Shown here: positions 8,683 to 16,187 of the stretch, in pieces
Numbering within the stretch: the first letter of the stretch is position 1
How the letters are laid out: every line of letters starts with the position of its first letter
Assembly: GCF_006438725.1 (NCBI RefSeq)
Contig: NZ_RCZD01000005.1
Location: 1 to 64,000 of the forward strand
Length of the DNA stretch: 64,000 nucleotides
DNA from: Ewingella americana
GTDB lineage: Bacteria; Pseudomonadota; Gammaproteobacteria; Enterobacterales; Enterobacteriaceae
Reading direction: 5' to 3'
The notes under the pieces: generated by a model
Seen by the model: the letters and a program-made list of their open reading frames with translations, nothing else
What the model was told of the DNA's origin: nothing
Databases searched by the model: none
Translations under genes and position numbers: made by a program

Positions 8683-9213
8683 ATGTATACCTCTGCCCCC
8701 GTTTTAGAAACCGAACGCCTTATTTTACGTGCTCACCGCGTGGACGATTTCGAGGCTATTGCCACGCAATGGGCCGATCCTGACGTGGTGAAATATATTG
8801 GCGGCACGCCGTCTTCACGCGAAACCAGCTGGAGCCGCCTGTTACGCTATCCGGGCCACTGGCAGATGATGGGGTTCGGTTATTGGGCTGTTTCTCTTAA
8901 AGATGGCACCTTCGTTGGCGAAATTGGCCTGGCAGATTATCAGCGGGATATGTCCCCCTCGCTTGCCGGGCTGGCCGAAATGGGCTGGGTGATTTCCCCT
9001 GCTTTTCACGGGAAAGGGTATGCGTTTGAAGCCGCGCGTCGGGTGCTGGAATGGGCGGATGCTCATCTGGATCGCCAGCTGTGCTGCATTATTGCGCCGG
9101 AGCATCTGGCATCTATTCGCCTGGCCGAAAAATGTGGCTTTGTTGCACAAAGTGACGCGTTATATCACGGTGCCGTGACGCGTATTTTCAAACGCAGCGG
9201 ACCGCGCTTTTAA
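8683..9213 (+). CDS. GNAT-family N-acetyltransferase
   Basis: The 176-residue protein begins VLETERLILRAHRVDDFEAI, the opening of RimJ/RimL-type acetyltransferases. It carries the acetyl-CoA binding stretch GWVISPAFHGKGYAFEAARRVLEW (broken here at 95-118) and the C-terminal SIRLAEKCGF motif. These enzymes acetylate proteins or small molecules from acetyl-CoA; the acceptor is unknown. It is transcribed alone between the AraC gene and a glutathione-transferase gene. Confidence 0.88.
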   Translation: MYTSAPVLETERLILRAHRVDDFEAIATQWADPDVVKYIGGTPSSRETSWSRLLRYPGHWQMMGFGYWAVSLKDGTFVGEIGLADYQRDMSPSLAGLAEMGWVISPAFHGKGYAFEAARRVLEWADAHLDRQLCCIIAPEHLASIRLAEKCGFVAQSDALYHGAVTRIFKRSGPRF

Positions 9214-9216
9214 TAT

Positions 9217-9255
9217 CGGAAGTCATAACTGATCGGAAGTCATACCGGAAGTTTT
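9217..9255 (+). repeat. Short direct repeat after the acetyltransferase gene
   Basis: ATCGGAAGTCATA appears twice about 17 bp apart, followed by a partial third copy (CCGGAAGTTTT), just before the ribosome-binding site of the next gene. It is probably a small tandem duplication. Confidence 0.45.
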
Positions 9256-9275
9256 TCTTTTAGTGAGGAGGGCTT

Positions 9276-9899
9276 GTGCTGAAAATATTGGGAAAGGCGT
9301 CGTCGATAAACGTGCGCAAAGTGTTGTGGACCTGCCATGAGCTCGGGCTGGATTTCGAACGCGAAGATTTCGGTGCAGGATTTCAGCCAACAGAGACACC
9401 GCAATTCAAGGCGCTCAATCCCAATGCAATGGTGCCGGTGCTTCTCGACGGTGATTTTGTCTTGTGGGAGTCCAACGTCATTTGCCGTTATCTGGTAGCA
9501 AAAGAAGGACGCAGCGATCTGTTATCGACCGATCCGCAAAACCGCGCCCTTACCGAGCAATGGATGGATTGGCAGGCCGGGGAACTGAATAACTCTTGGC
9601 GTTATGCGTTCCCTGCGCTGGCGCGCAACAGTCCGCAGCATACCGATCAGACACTGATTGATGCTGGTGTCAGTGACTGGAACCGTCATGTGCAGATGAT
9701 TGAAGAGCAGTTACAGCGCAGCGGCGACTACATGCTTGGGAATAATTTTACGCTGGCCGACGTCCCTATCGGGCTGGCGGTCAACCGCTGGTTGATGACG
9801 CCGATGTCACGCCCGGCGTTGCCTGCGGTCGCGGCTTACTATGAAAGACTGAATCAGCGGGAAGGTTTTCGCCTGTTTGGTCGTAACGGCATTGCCTGA
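9276..9899 (+). CDS. Glutathione S-transferase family protein
   Basis: Cytosolic 207-residue protein with an N-terminal thioredoxin-like domain (about residues 1-78; KASSINVRKVLW, then LNPNAMVPVL and ESNVICRYL, where the cis-Pro and Glu-Ser bind glutathione). A helical C-terminal domain contains NFTLADVPIGLAVNRW. The start is GTG at 9276, supported by TGAGGAGG four bases upstream. Substrate unknown. A strong terminator follows at 9909-9943. Confidence 0.88.
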   Translation: MLKILGKASSINVRKVLWTCHELGLDFEREDFGAGFQPTETPQFKALNPNAMVPVLLDGDFVLWESNVICRYLVAKEGRSDLLSTDPQNRALTEQWMDWQAGELNNSWRYAFPALARNSPQHTDQTLIDAGVSDWNRHVQMIEEQLQRSGDYMLGNNFTLADVPIGLAVNRWLMTPMSRPALPAVAAYYERLNQREGFRLFGRNGIA

Positions 9900-9908
9900 A
9901 CGCAAATA

Positions 9909-9943
9909 AAAACGGCGCAGAATGATCAATTCTGCGCCGTTTT
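9909..9943. terminator. Bidirectional terminator
   Basis: AAAACGGCGCAGAAT at 9909-9923 pairs perfectly with ATTCTGCGCCGTTTT at 9929-9943 around a GATCA loop. It lies between the convergent glutathione-transferase and SDR genes and can serve both. Confidence 0.9.
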
Positions 9944-9976
9944 ACTGTCTAATATCACGCTTTCACGGTGACGAGA

Positions 9977-11092
9977 TTATTTAAAATCGACCATCATCAA
10001 TTCAGAAATGGACTGGCCACGTGTGCTGGTGACGCATTTATCAATATAACTTCTGAAGGGGGCCGGTTTAGGCATACCCATATCCATTAAACGCTGGTTA
10101 TCAAATTTGACATTTAATTCGGCAAACCCGCCGTATAATTTAATGGCACGTAAGATAATCTTATCATTACATGGCCCCAGAATATCTTTGAACTGCTTTC
10201 TGATGCCGGTAAAATCCTGATAACTGATCTGTTTATATTCACCGATAATCGTATCAACATTGTTGGCTTTCGCGACGAAAGTATCAATTTCATGGAATGG
10301 CGTACACATCGCTTCTCCCGACGAAATATGATAGAAATCATGCTCGATATCTTTTTTAAGACATAAGTTCACCAGCACCATCGCGCAATAATCCACAGGA
10401 ATGACGTCAACATTGTCATCCAGCGTACAGGTGAATTTCTTCAATTTTATTGCCATCAGGAACACCCAGAAAATACTGCTGGATGGACGGCAACCGAATT
10501 GTGTATGACCGACGATGATAGAAGGGCGTGCCACCACAAATGGCATCTGCGGGCATTCCTGACGGATCAGTACTTCAATAGCGCGCTTGGATGCAGTGTA
10601 TTGCACCAGGTCTTCATTGTGCTCGTTATCAGGCATATCTTCGTAGAACACGCTGCCTTTATCCGGCATTGAGGCCATTGCGGTGCCGACGTGTACAAAG
10701 CGTTGCAGGCTTTTCACCTGCGCCATACGTTTGGCAAAGACCAGTGAACCATCAACGTTCACTTTCCACAGCACCGGATTATTACCGAAGGATGCGATGG
10801 CCGCGCAGTTAATCACGTGAGTGACGCTGTCGAGACGCGGGTCATTAATAAAGTTTTCTGGTTCACCGAGATCCCCGATTAAAATTGAATCTTCGGTGAT
10901 CAAAGAAAGTAATTTTTCACTTAACTCAAATTTCTTCAAATTATTAATGATTCGGCCAAGCCCTGCCTGTTTATCGTCTGCCCTGACTAATAAGAGTAAT
11001 TGAACATCATCCATAGATTGCTGGCGGAGAATATGTTCAACCACAGCGCCACCGACAAAACCTGATGCGCCGGTAATTAAAATGTTTGGCAT
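9977..11092 (-). CDS. Extended SDR / thioester-reductase-like protein
   Basis: The 371-residue protein starts with the Rossmann motif ITGASGFVGG (residues 6-15). It has the active-site pair in YTASKR (YxxxK) and the pattern of the male-sterility / NAD-binding-4 branch of extended SDRs, which reduce acyl thioesters to aldehydes or alcohols. The substrate is unknown and no acyl-carrier or adenylation domain is attached. Coding sequence and upstream gap are noticeably more A/T-rich than the neighbours (many TTA, AAT, AAA codons), which suggests recent acquisition. It is transcribed alone. Confidence 0.8.
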   Translation of the reverse strand: MPNILITGASGFVGGAVVEHILRQQSMDDVQLLLLVRADDKQAGLGRIINNLKKFELSEKLLSLITEDSILIGDLGEPENFINDPRLDSVTHVINCAAIASFGNNPVLWKVNVDGSLVFAKRMAQVKSLQRFVHVGTAMASMPDKGSVFYEDMPDNEHNEDLVQYTASKRAIEVLIRQECPQMPFVVARPSIIVGHTQFGCRPSSSIFWVFLMAIKLKKFTCTLDDNVDVIPVDYCAMVLVNLCLKKDIEHDFYHISSGEAMCTPFHEIDTFVAKANNVDTIIGEYKQISYQDFTGIRKQFKDILGPCNDKIILRAIKLYGGFAELNVKFDNQRLMDMGMPKPAPFRSYIDKCVTSTRGQSISELMMVDFK

Positions 11093-11676
11093 AACGATTA
11101 CCTATATCGTGAAAGTAACCGCACAGTATCACCGCGACTGTAAACCGCATGTATACCAAGTCAGGTGATAAATAAACGTAAGGTAAACGAAAAGGAGTCG
11201 TAAATAACGGGAGTTATTACAGAATGAGAATGTGGATATATTCTGCTTTGCTTTATTACATCTGGTAATAAAGAGTATTAATTAATTATAGTGAAGCACT
11301 GTCAGGTGGGGCTTTTCACAAATTAGCAGGCTCAGGAATAATTTTTATGATTTTCCGTGCTGTTTTCCGCTGGCGTGAAGCTCACAGACAAAATCGGTTT
11401 TGTCTGACTGTCGTGGTTTTTGTTACGCTGGTTGCAAAGGCCCGTTTCAGGTGTGGCTGGTTCATGCACACTTTGCGCAGGAAGTAGGCACTGCTTCTGC
11501 ATTAAGATAAACTGAAGCATAAATAGGTGCGCACCAAAAAATGAGAGCGCGCGGAGTGTTATAGTGAGCGTAAAGGATGCCGATAACGGGATGAAATCAG
11601 GAGTCTTCATCGGTGTCCCTGAAGGGAATATTAAGCTGGTGATTCCCTCGCGCGCGTAAATAAGGTACAAGGCTGC
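11093..11676. other. 584 bp gap between the SDR and RIO kinase genes
   Basis: An A/T-rich spacer holding the divergent promoter areas. Two perfect small hairpins are visible: TTTATTAC / GTAATAAA at 11252-11272 and CAGACAAAA / TTTTGTCTG at 11385-11406. Neither has a T-run typical of a terminator. A 31-codon candidate leader ORF lies at 11564-11659. The 122-codon minus-strand frame across 11332-11700 has no family resemblance and is not called. Confidence 0.5.
11564..11659 (+). CDS. Possible 31-residue leader peptide (uncertain)
   Basis: A GTG-initiated frame encodes VSVKDADNGMKSGVFIGV followed by 13 more residues and ends 17 bp before the RIO kinase start. GGAG lies seven bases before the GTG. 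The distance and strand suit a translated leader of the kinase gene. It matches nothing I know and could be chance. Confidence 0.25.
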   Translation: MSVKDADNGMKSGVFIGVPEGNIKLVIPSRA

Positions 11677-12534
11677 ATGAAAATCCCAAATAGAATCCAA
11701 CCTCTGGTGGATGACGGCCTGATAGACGATGTGGTCCGTCGACTGAAAAGCGGCAAAGAAGCCGACGTTTACACCGTGTTATGCGGTGGAGAGATCCGTT
11801 GCGCCAAGGTTTATAAAGAAGCCAGCCAGCGCAGTTTTAAGCAGGCGGTGCAATATCAGGAAGGGCGTAAAGTCCGTAACAGCCGCAGCGCCCGTGCTAT
11901 GCAGAAGGGCTCAAAGTTCGGTAAAAAGCAGCAGGAAGAGACCTGGCAGACTGCCGAGGTGGATGCTCTGTTTCGCCTCGCCAACGCCGGGGTGCGTGTC
12001 CCACAGCCTTACATTTGCCTTGATGGGGTATTGCTGATGGAACTGATCACCGATGCCGAAGGGCTGGTCGCGCCGCGCTTGAGTGATGTCATGCTAACGC
12101 CAGAAGAGGCGCTTGCCGACCACGACACGATGATCCGCAATATTGTGCGCATGCTGTGCGCCGGTATCGTGCACGGGGACCTGTCAGAGTTCAACGTACT
12201 CATGGACGCCAGCGGGCCGGTGATCATCGACTTGCCGCAAGCGGTGGATGCGTCTGCCAACAACCACGCTGAGTCGATGTTTGAACGCGACGTGAACAAC
12301 ATGCGCGGCTACTACAGCCAGTTCGCCCCAGAGTTGCTGGAAACGCGTTTTGCCAAAGAGATTTGGGCGCTTTATGAAGATGGCAAACTGACGCCGGAAA
12401 GTGTCCTGACCGGCCAGTTTGCAGAAGACACCACGAAAGCGGATGTGGATTCGCTGCTGGATGAAATCATCGCCGCAGAAGATGAATATTACGACCGTCA
12501 GCGTGCGCTGAAGGAACGTGATTTCAACGACTGA
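11677..12534 (+). CDS. RIO-type serine/threonine protein kinase
   Basis: Atypical protein kinase of 285 residues of the RIO1 family found in many Gammaproteobacteria. Visible are the nucleotide-binding region LKSGKEADVYTV with Lys in AKVYKE, the catalytic loop GIVHGDLSEFNVL (around residues 165-177), and the metal-binding IDLPQAVD that replaces DFG. It has an acidic C-terminal tail. The substrate in bacteria is not known to me. It is convergent with a ModA-like gene only 36 bp away, with no clear terminator between them. Confidence 0.92.
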   Translation: MKIPNRIQPLVDDGLIDDVVRRLKSGKEADVYTVLCGGEIRCAKVYKEASQRSFKQAVQYQEGRKVRNSRSARAMQKGSKFGKKQQEETWQTAEVDALFRLANAGVRVPQPYICLDGVLLMELITDAEGLVAPRLSDVMLTPEEALADHDTMIRNIVRMLCAGIVHGDLSEFNVLMDASGPVIIDLPQAVDASANNHAESMFERDVNNMRGYYSQFAPELLETRFAKEIWALYEDGKLTPESVLTGQFAEDTTKADVDSLLDEIIAAEDEYYDRQRALKERDFND

Positions 12535-12570
12535 TTTGCGTCTAAACCCCCTCGGCTGTTCAACATAGGG

Positions 12571-13311
12571 CTAGTCGCGCATCACCGAATCGCGGCCACA
12601 AAAACCGGCATTCTGCAAAATATGCTGGCCGGTTTCAGAAAGAATAAATGCCGCCAGCGGTGTGGCTTTTTCTGTGCAGGTCGCGAGCGCATAATTCGCG
12701 CGCACGTTGTAATCTGCCGGTATGTTGAACACCTCCAGCGTATCATTTTCCCGCAGCAGGGCGGCGTAACTGGTATAGCCGATAAATACATCGGCTTGCC
12801 CGGTGCAAATCAACCATTCTGCCGCCAGTTTCCCCTCCGGCACTTTTGCCGATTTTTCACCCCCCACCAGACGCAGCGCTTTATTGCGTAAAATGGCCCC
12901 GGCATCGGGATGACGCCGTTCAATCAGCTCGAACATCTGCCAGGTATAATCACCGGAAGGATCACTGAGCGGCGTTGACGTCGCCAGCCGAAAGCGCGGG
13001 TCGAGCAGTACGCTCAACCAGTTCAGCTTTTCCAGTTCGGGCCCTTTGCGTGCCGTGACACACAGGCTGTTGCCGCACATGGTCTCGACGTGCAGGGCTT
13101 TGCCGTGCTGTTGCAGCGCCAGCGGATGCGCCGTATTGGCCGAAGCAAACAGGTCCACTTTTTCGCCCTGTTCGATGCGCTCGCGAAGCAGCCCGGCAGG
13201 GCCGAACTCTGTCACGACATTCGTGCCACTTTCTGCCTGAAAAGCCTCACACAGTGGCGCCCACGCCCGGCGCAGGCTACCTGCGGCCAGCACTTTTATC
13301 GATTTTGTCAT
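12571..13311 (-). CDS. ModA-like oxyanion-binding protein without a signal peptide
   Basis: The 246-residue protein matches the periplasmic binding fold of molybdate/tungstate-type ABC transport proteins: KVLAAGSLRRAWAPL, then ADVFIGYTSYA near the end. It starts MTKSIKVLAAGSL, so the first strand of the domain begins at once and no signal peptide is present. It would be cytoplasmic unless another start exists, and none is seen. It sits 54 bp downstream of a FecB/MolA-type binding protein on the same strand, behind a ModE-like operator. A cytoplasmic oxyanion sensor or carrier is possible. Confidence 0.75.
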   Translation of the reverse strand: MTKSIKVLAAGSLRRAWAPLCEAFQAESGTNVVTEFGPAGLLRERIEQGEKVDLFASANTAHPLALQQHGKALHVETMCGNSLCVTARKGPELEKLNWLSVLLDPRFRLATSTPLSDPSGDYTWQMFELIERRHPDAGAILRNKALRLVGGEKSAKVPEGKLAAEWLICTGQADVFIGYTSYAALLRENDTLEVFNIPADYNVRANYALATCTEKATPLAAFILSETGQHILQNAGFCGRDSVMRD

Positions 13312-13365
13312 CAGGTCTCCTTATCATATTGGTCTCAAGAAAAGATCACGACGCCGGGAATGAGG

Positions 13366-14439
13366 TTATTTCCCCGCGTGCGGCGCTTCTGTGGCGGGCT
13401 TGAAGTCGGTCCGGTAGAAGCGTTCATAATAGGCGTCAGCCTGTGTTTGCATGTCGATGTCAGCGAACTTCTGCGGGTAAAGCTTCTTCGCCATCCATAA
13501 TTCACCAATGGCCAGCGCTTCCGGCATCGGATAGCCCCAGGCTTTGGCGTATTCAGGCATCAGATAAACGCGGTGATGTTTTACGGCGTCGATCACCTGC
13601 CACTTCGGATCCTGGCTAATCTGGTCCACTACTTCAGGGTAACGATCCTGTACGAAGATCACCTGTGGGTTCCAGGCGATAACCTGTTCCAGTGACACCT
13701 GTTTGTAGCCTTTCACCGTGGCCGCGGCCACATTCATCGCGCCTGCATGGGCCATCATCAGCCCGGTATATTTGCCGGAGCCGTAAGTGGTCAGTTCAGG
13801 ATTGGCCATATAGGTGCGAATGCGCTGGTCTGCCTGAAGGGCTTTCAGCCGCTCGCCGGTTAACTGGCGCTGAGAAAAAGTATAGTCGATCAATTCCTGG
13901 GCCTGTTTCTGACGGTTTACCACTTCGCCGATCAACCGAATTCCATTCTTCAGCCCGTCGGTATAGGCCTGATCTTCATCGGGCAGCGCCGGGTTCATTT
14001 TGTGTTCTTCACCTTTCGGATCGTCACGCAGTGAGATCGCCACTACTGCGATGCCGGTCTGGCTGATCTGGTCGATCATCTCCTGCGGCGCATAGTTGGT
14101 GACAAACACCACCTGCGGATGCAGCGCGACGACGCTTTCGAGATTGACGGTCGTCAGATCGCCGACCACCGGTGTTTTCTCCAGCGCAGGCGCCAGACGC
14201 ACATAACCGCTGCCTAACTGTTGCTGCCAGTTATTCAGGACACCGACGATATCTTTAGTGGCATCCAGTTGTACCAGAAGATTCAGGGTTTGATGCTGCA
14301 ACACCACCACGCGATCGACGTTATCGGGAAGGGTCACCTGCCGTCCGAGTTGGTCGGTAACCTGGCGCGAAGCCCATGATGAAAGGGGAGCAAAACTCAG
14401 CGCAAGGCCGAGCAGAAAAACGGAAGGTAAAACGCGCAC
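13366..14439 (-). CDS. Periplasmic binding protein, FecB/BtuF/MolA class
   Basis: The 357-residue protein has a clear signal peptide (MRVLPSVFLLGLALSFAP... ending SSWAS). It is followed by the class III binding fold used for iron-siderophores, B12 and, in Haemophilus MolA, molybdate and tungstate: RQVTDQLGRQVTLPDNVDRVV, later LEQVIAWNPQVIFV. No permease or ATPase gene is adjacent. A ModE-like palindrome 19-42 bp upstream of the ATG and the ModA-like gene downstream favour an oxyanion over a siderophore, though this is inference. Confidence 0.75.
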   Translation of the reverse strand: MRVLPSVFLLGLALSFAPLSSWASRQVTDQLGRQVTLPDNVDRVVVLQHQTLNLLVQLDATKDIVGVLNNWQQQLGSGYVRLAPALEKTPVVGDLTTVNLESVVALHPQVVFVTNYAPQEMIDQISQTGIAVVAISLRDDPKGEEHKMNPALPDEDQAYTDGLKNGIRLIGEVVNRQKQAQELIDYTFSQRQLTGERLKALQADQRIRTYMANPELTTYGSGKYTGLMMAHAGAMNVAAATVKGYKQVSLEQVIAWNPQVIFVQDRYPEVVDQISQDPKWQVIDAVKHHRVYLMPEYAKAWGYPMPEALAIGELWMAKKLYPQKFADIDMQTQADAYYERFYRTDFKPATEAPHAGK

Positions 14440-14457
14440 GGTAGTAATCCTCTGATT

Positions 14458-14481
14458 CGTTGTGTAAAGGATTATATAACG
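14458..14481 (-). promoter_or_regulatory. ModE-like operator upstream of the MolA-type gene
   Basis: On the minus strand the site reads CGTTATAT, nine bases, then CACAACG. The E. coli modA operator, as I remember it, is CGTTATAT, nine bases, CATAACG: the same 24 bp length with a single half-site mismatch. It lies 19 bp upstream of the start codon at 14439, in position to repress when molybdate is plentiful. Confidence 0.5.
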
Positions 14482-14533
14482 ATGCGCTTTATCATCAAAT
14501 GACTAAAACCCAACCGGTTTCAGAAACGGCAGG

Positions 14534-15166
14534 TTACTTACGTGCTTCAACCAACATACGCACCGCCAAACCGCTGAGTACCGTCGCCATCAGCCAGCGC
14601 TGAACCAGCAACCACAGCGGGCGGCCCGCCAGAAAGACGGCGATATAACCGGCGCAAATCGCAATCAGTGCATTAATGCTCATACTGATCAGAATTTGAG
14701 TACTGCCCAGCACTAAAGATTGCGCCAACACATGGCCCTGTTCAGGCACGATAAATTGCGGTAACAGTGACAGATAAAGTACGGCAGTTTTTGGATTCAG
14801 CAGGTTGGTGACCAGGCCCATGGTGAATAATTTCTTCGGGCTGTCATGCGGTAAGTCTTTGACCTGAAAAGGCGATCTTCCGCCCGGTTTGATGGCTTGC
14901 CACGCCATATACAGCAAGTATGCCGCACCGCATACGCGCAGTGTGTCATAGGCAAAAGGAACAGCCATGAGTAACGCCGTAATACCCAGCGCTGCAAATA
15001 CCATATAAAACAGAAAACCCAACACAACGCCGCCAAGAGAAATCAGCCCGGCTTTTGGCCCCTGACACAGTGAACGGGAGATGAGATAAATCATATTGGG
15101 ACCGGGCGTCAGCACCAGTCCAAAAGCAATCAGCATAAAAGGTAACAGATGGGCGGCGTCAGGCAT
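14534..15166 (-). CDS. LysE/RhtB-family amino-acid exporter
   Basis: Inner-membrane protein of 210 residues with about six hydrophobic segments and the family signature LTPGPNMIYLISRSL near residues 18-32, plus TNLLNPKTAVLYLSLLPQF around 120-138. The family exports amino acids such as threonine, homoserine or lysine; the substrate cannot be told. ATG 15166 is preferred to the start ten codons upstream because CCGGAGAATGCC gives a well-spaced ribosome-binding site. It is divergent from the inositol-phosphatase-family gene. Confidence 0.88.
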   Translation of the reverse strand: MPDAAHLLPFMLIAFGLVLTPGPNMIYLISRSLCQGPKAGLISLGGVVLGFLFYMVFAALGITALLMAVPFAYDTLRVCGAAYLLYMAWQAIKPGGRSPFQVKDLPHDSPKKLFTMGLVTNLLNPKTAVLYLSLLPQFIVPEQGHVLAQSLVLGSTQILISMSINALIAICAGYIAVFLAGRPLWLLVQRWLMATVLSGLAVRMLVEARK

Positions 15167-15325
15167 GGCATTCTCCGGGGCTGAAAGGGCAGGCATTTAA
15201 CAAATAATCAAGCAACAGATATAGAGCTTTTTAGACTGTTTTGGCAAGTCTCTGATGAGTTGTCATTTCAATTACATCATGGCGTGGCAGACTGCTTTGA
15301 CGCTTTTTTAAAACAGGAAAAATTG

Positions 15326-16111
15326 ATGATCAATAACGATATGTCCGTGCGTCTGGCGAAGGCCAGCCAGATTGCCGCACATGCGGCCGAACTGGCGCTG
15401 GATTATTTTAATCGTCGTGATGAAATCCAGGTCAGCAGCAAAAAGGTGCAGGACTTTGTATCGCAGGCCGATGTCGCCGTCGAGACGTTTATCCGTGCGC
15501 AACTGGCGGAATATTTTCCGCATGACGCCATCATTGGTGAGGAACTGGGGGGTGACTTAACGGATGCACCCTGCTGGGTTATTGACCCCATCGACGGCAC
15601 GTCCAATTTTCTGCGCGGTTCGCCGCTGTGGGGCGTTTCCCTCGGGCTGGTAGAACATAAAAAACCGGTGATTGGCGTAGTCGCACTGCCGGTACTCAAC
15701 GAGCAGTTTGCTGCCGAGAGTGGTAAAGGCATTTTCCGCAACGGCCAGCCTTTCGTGCGCGATGACCGCTTTGGCGATGTGCAGATTGTCTCGCTGGGTG
15801 ACAGCTCGGATGACAAACTCGATGAAGCCGCACAGTTTTATCAGGGGCTGCGGGCCGCCGACTGGTCGGTGCAATGCTATCGCTGCACCACCATTGGCAT
15901 GGTCTTCGCCGCGAAAGGCATTACCGACGGCCACCTGCAACGCCGCACCACGCTGTGGGATATCGCCGGTGGCGCGGTGTTATGTCAGGAAGCGGGGCTG
16001 GAAACCGTGGTCAGCTTTGGTTCGGAAAATATCCGACATTTGTCCGTAGCAGCGGGCACGCCAGGATTGATGACCGCCGTCAGGCCGCTGTGGGATTTGC
16101 AGCCACGGTAA
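15326..16111 (+). CDS. Inositol-monophosphatase-family phosphatase
   Basis: The 261-residue protein belongs to the Mg2+-dependent, Li+-sensitive phosphatase family. It carries GEELGGD (metal ligand), WVIDPIDGTSNFLRG (the family's DPIDGT motif, around residues 83-97) and LWDIAGGAVLCQEAG near residue 215. Members act on myo-inositol phosphate, histidinol phosphate or 3'-phosphoadenosine compounds; in this branch histidinol-phosphatase annotations are common but activity is unproven. ATG 15326 is used because AGGAAAAATTG precedes it; the longer frame from 15260 adds unlikely residues. Confidence 0.82.
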   Translation: MINNDMSVRLAKASQIAAHAAELALDYFNRRDEIQVSSKKVQDFVSQADVAVETFIRAQLAEYFPHDAIIGEELGGDLTDAPCWVIDPIDGTSNFLRGSPLWGVSLGLVEHKKPVIGVVALPVLNEQFAAESGKGIFRNGQPFVRDDRFGDVQIVSLGDSSDDKLDEAAQFYQGLRAADWSVQCYRCTTIGMVFAAKGITDGHLQRRTTLWDIAGGAVLCQEAGLETVVSFGSENIRHLSVAAGTPGLMTAVRPLWDLQPR

Positions 16112-16187
16112 ATCAGAGAGGCAATGGCAAGGTTTGGGTGGTTCCACGGTGCTGACTCAGAATGTAAAACGACCCGCGACCCGCCTC

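Noticed and set aside
11332-11700. 122-codon minus-strand frame upstream of the RIO kinase
   Set aside because: It overlaps the kinase start, has low-complexity composition and no recognised similarity.
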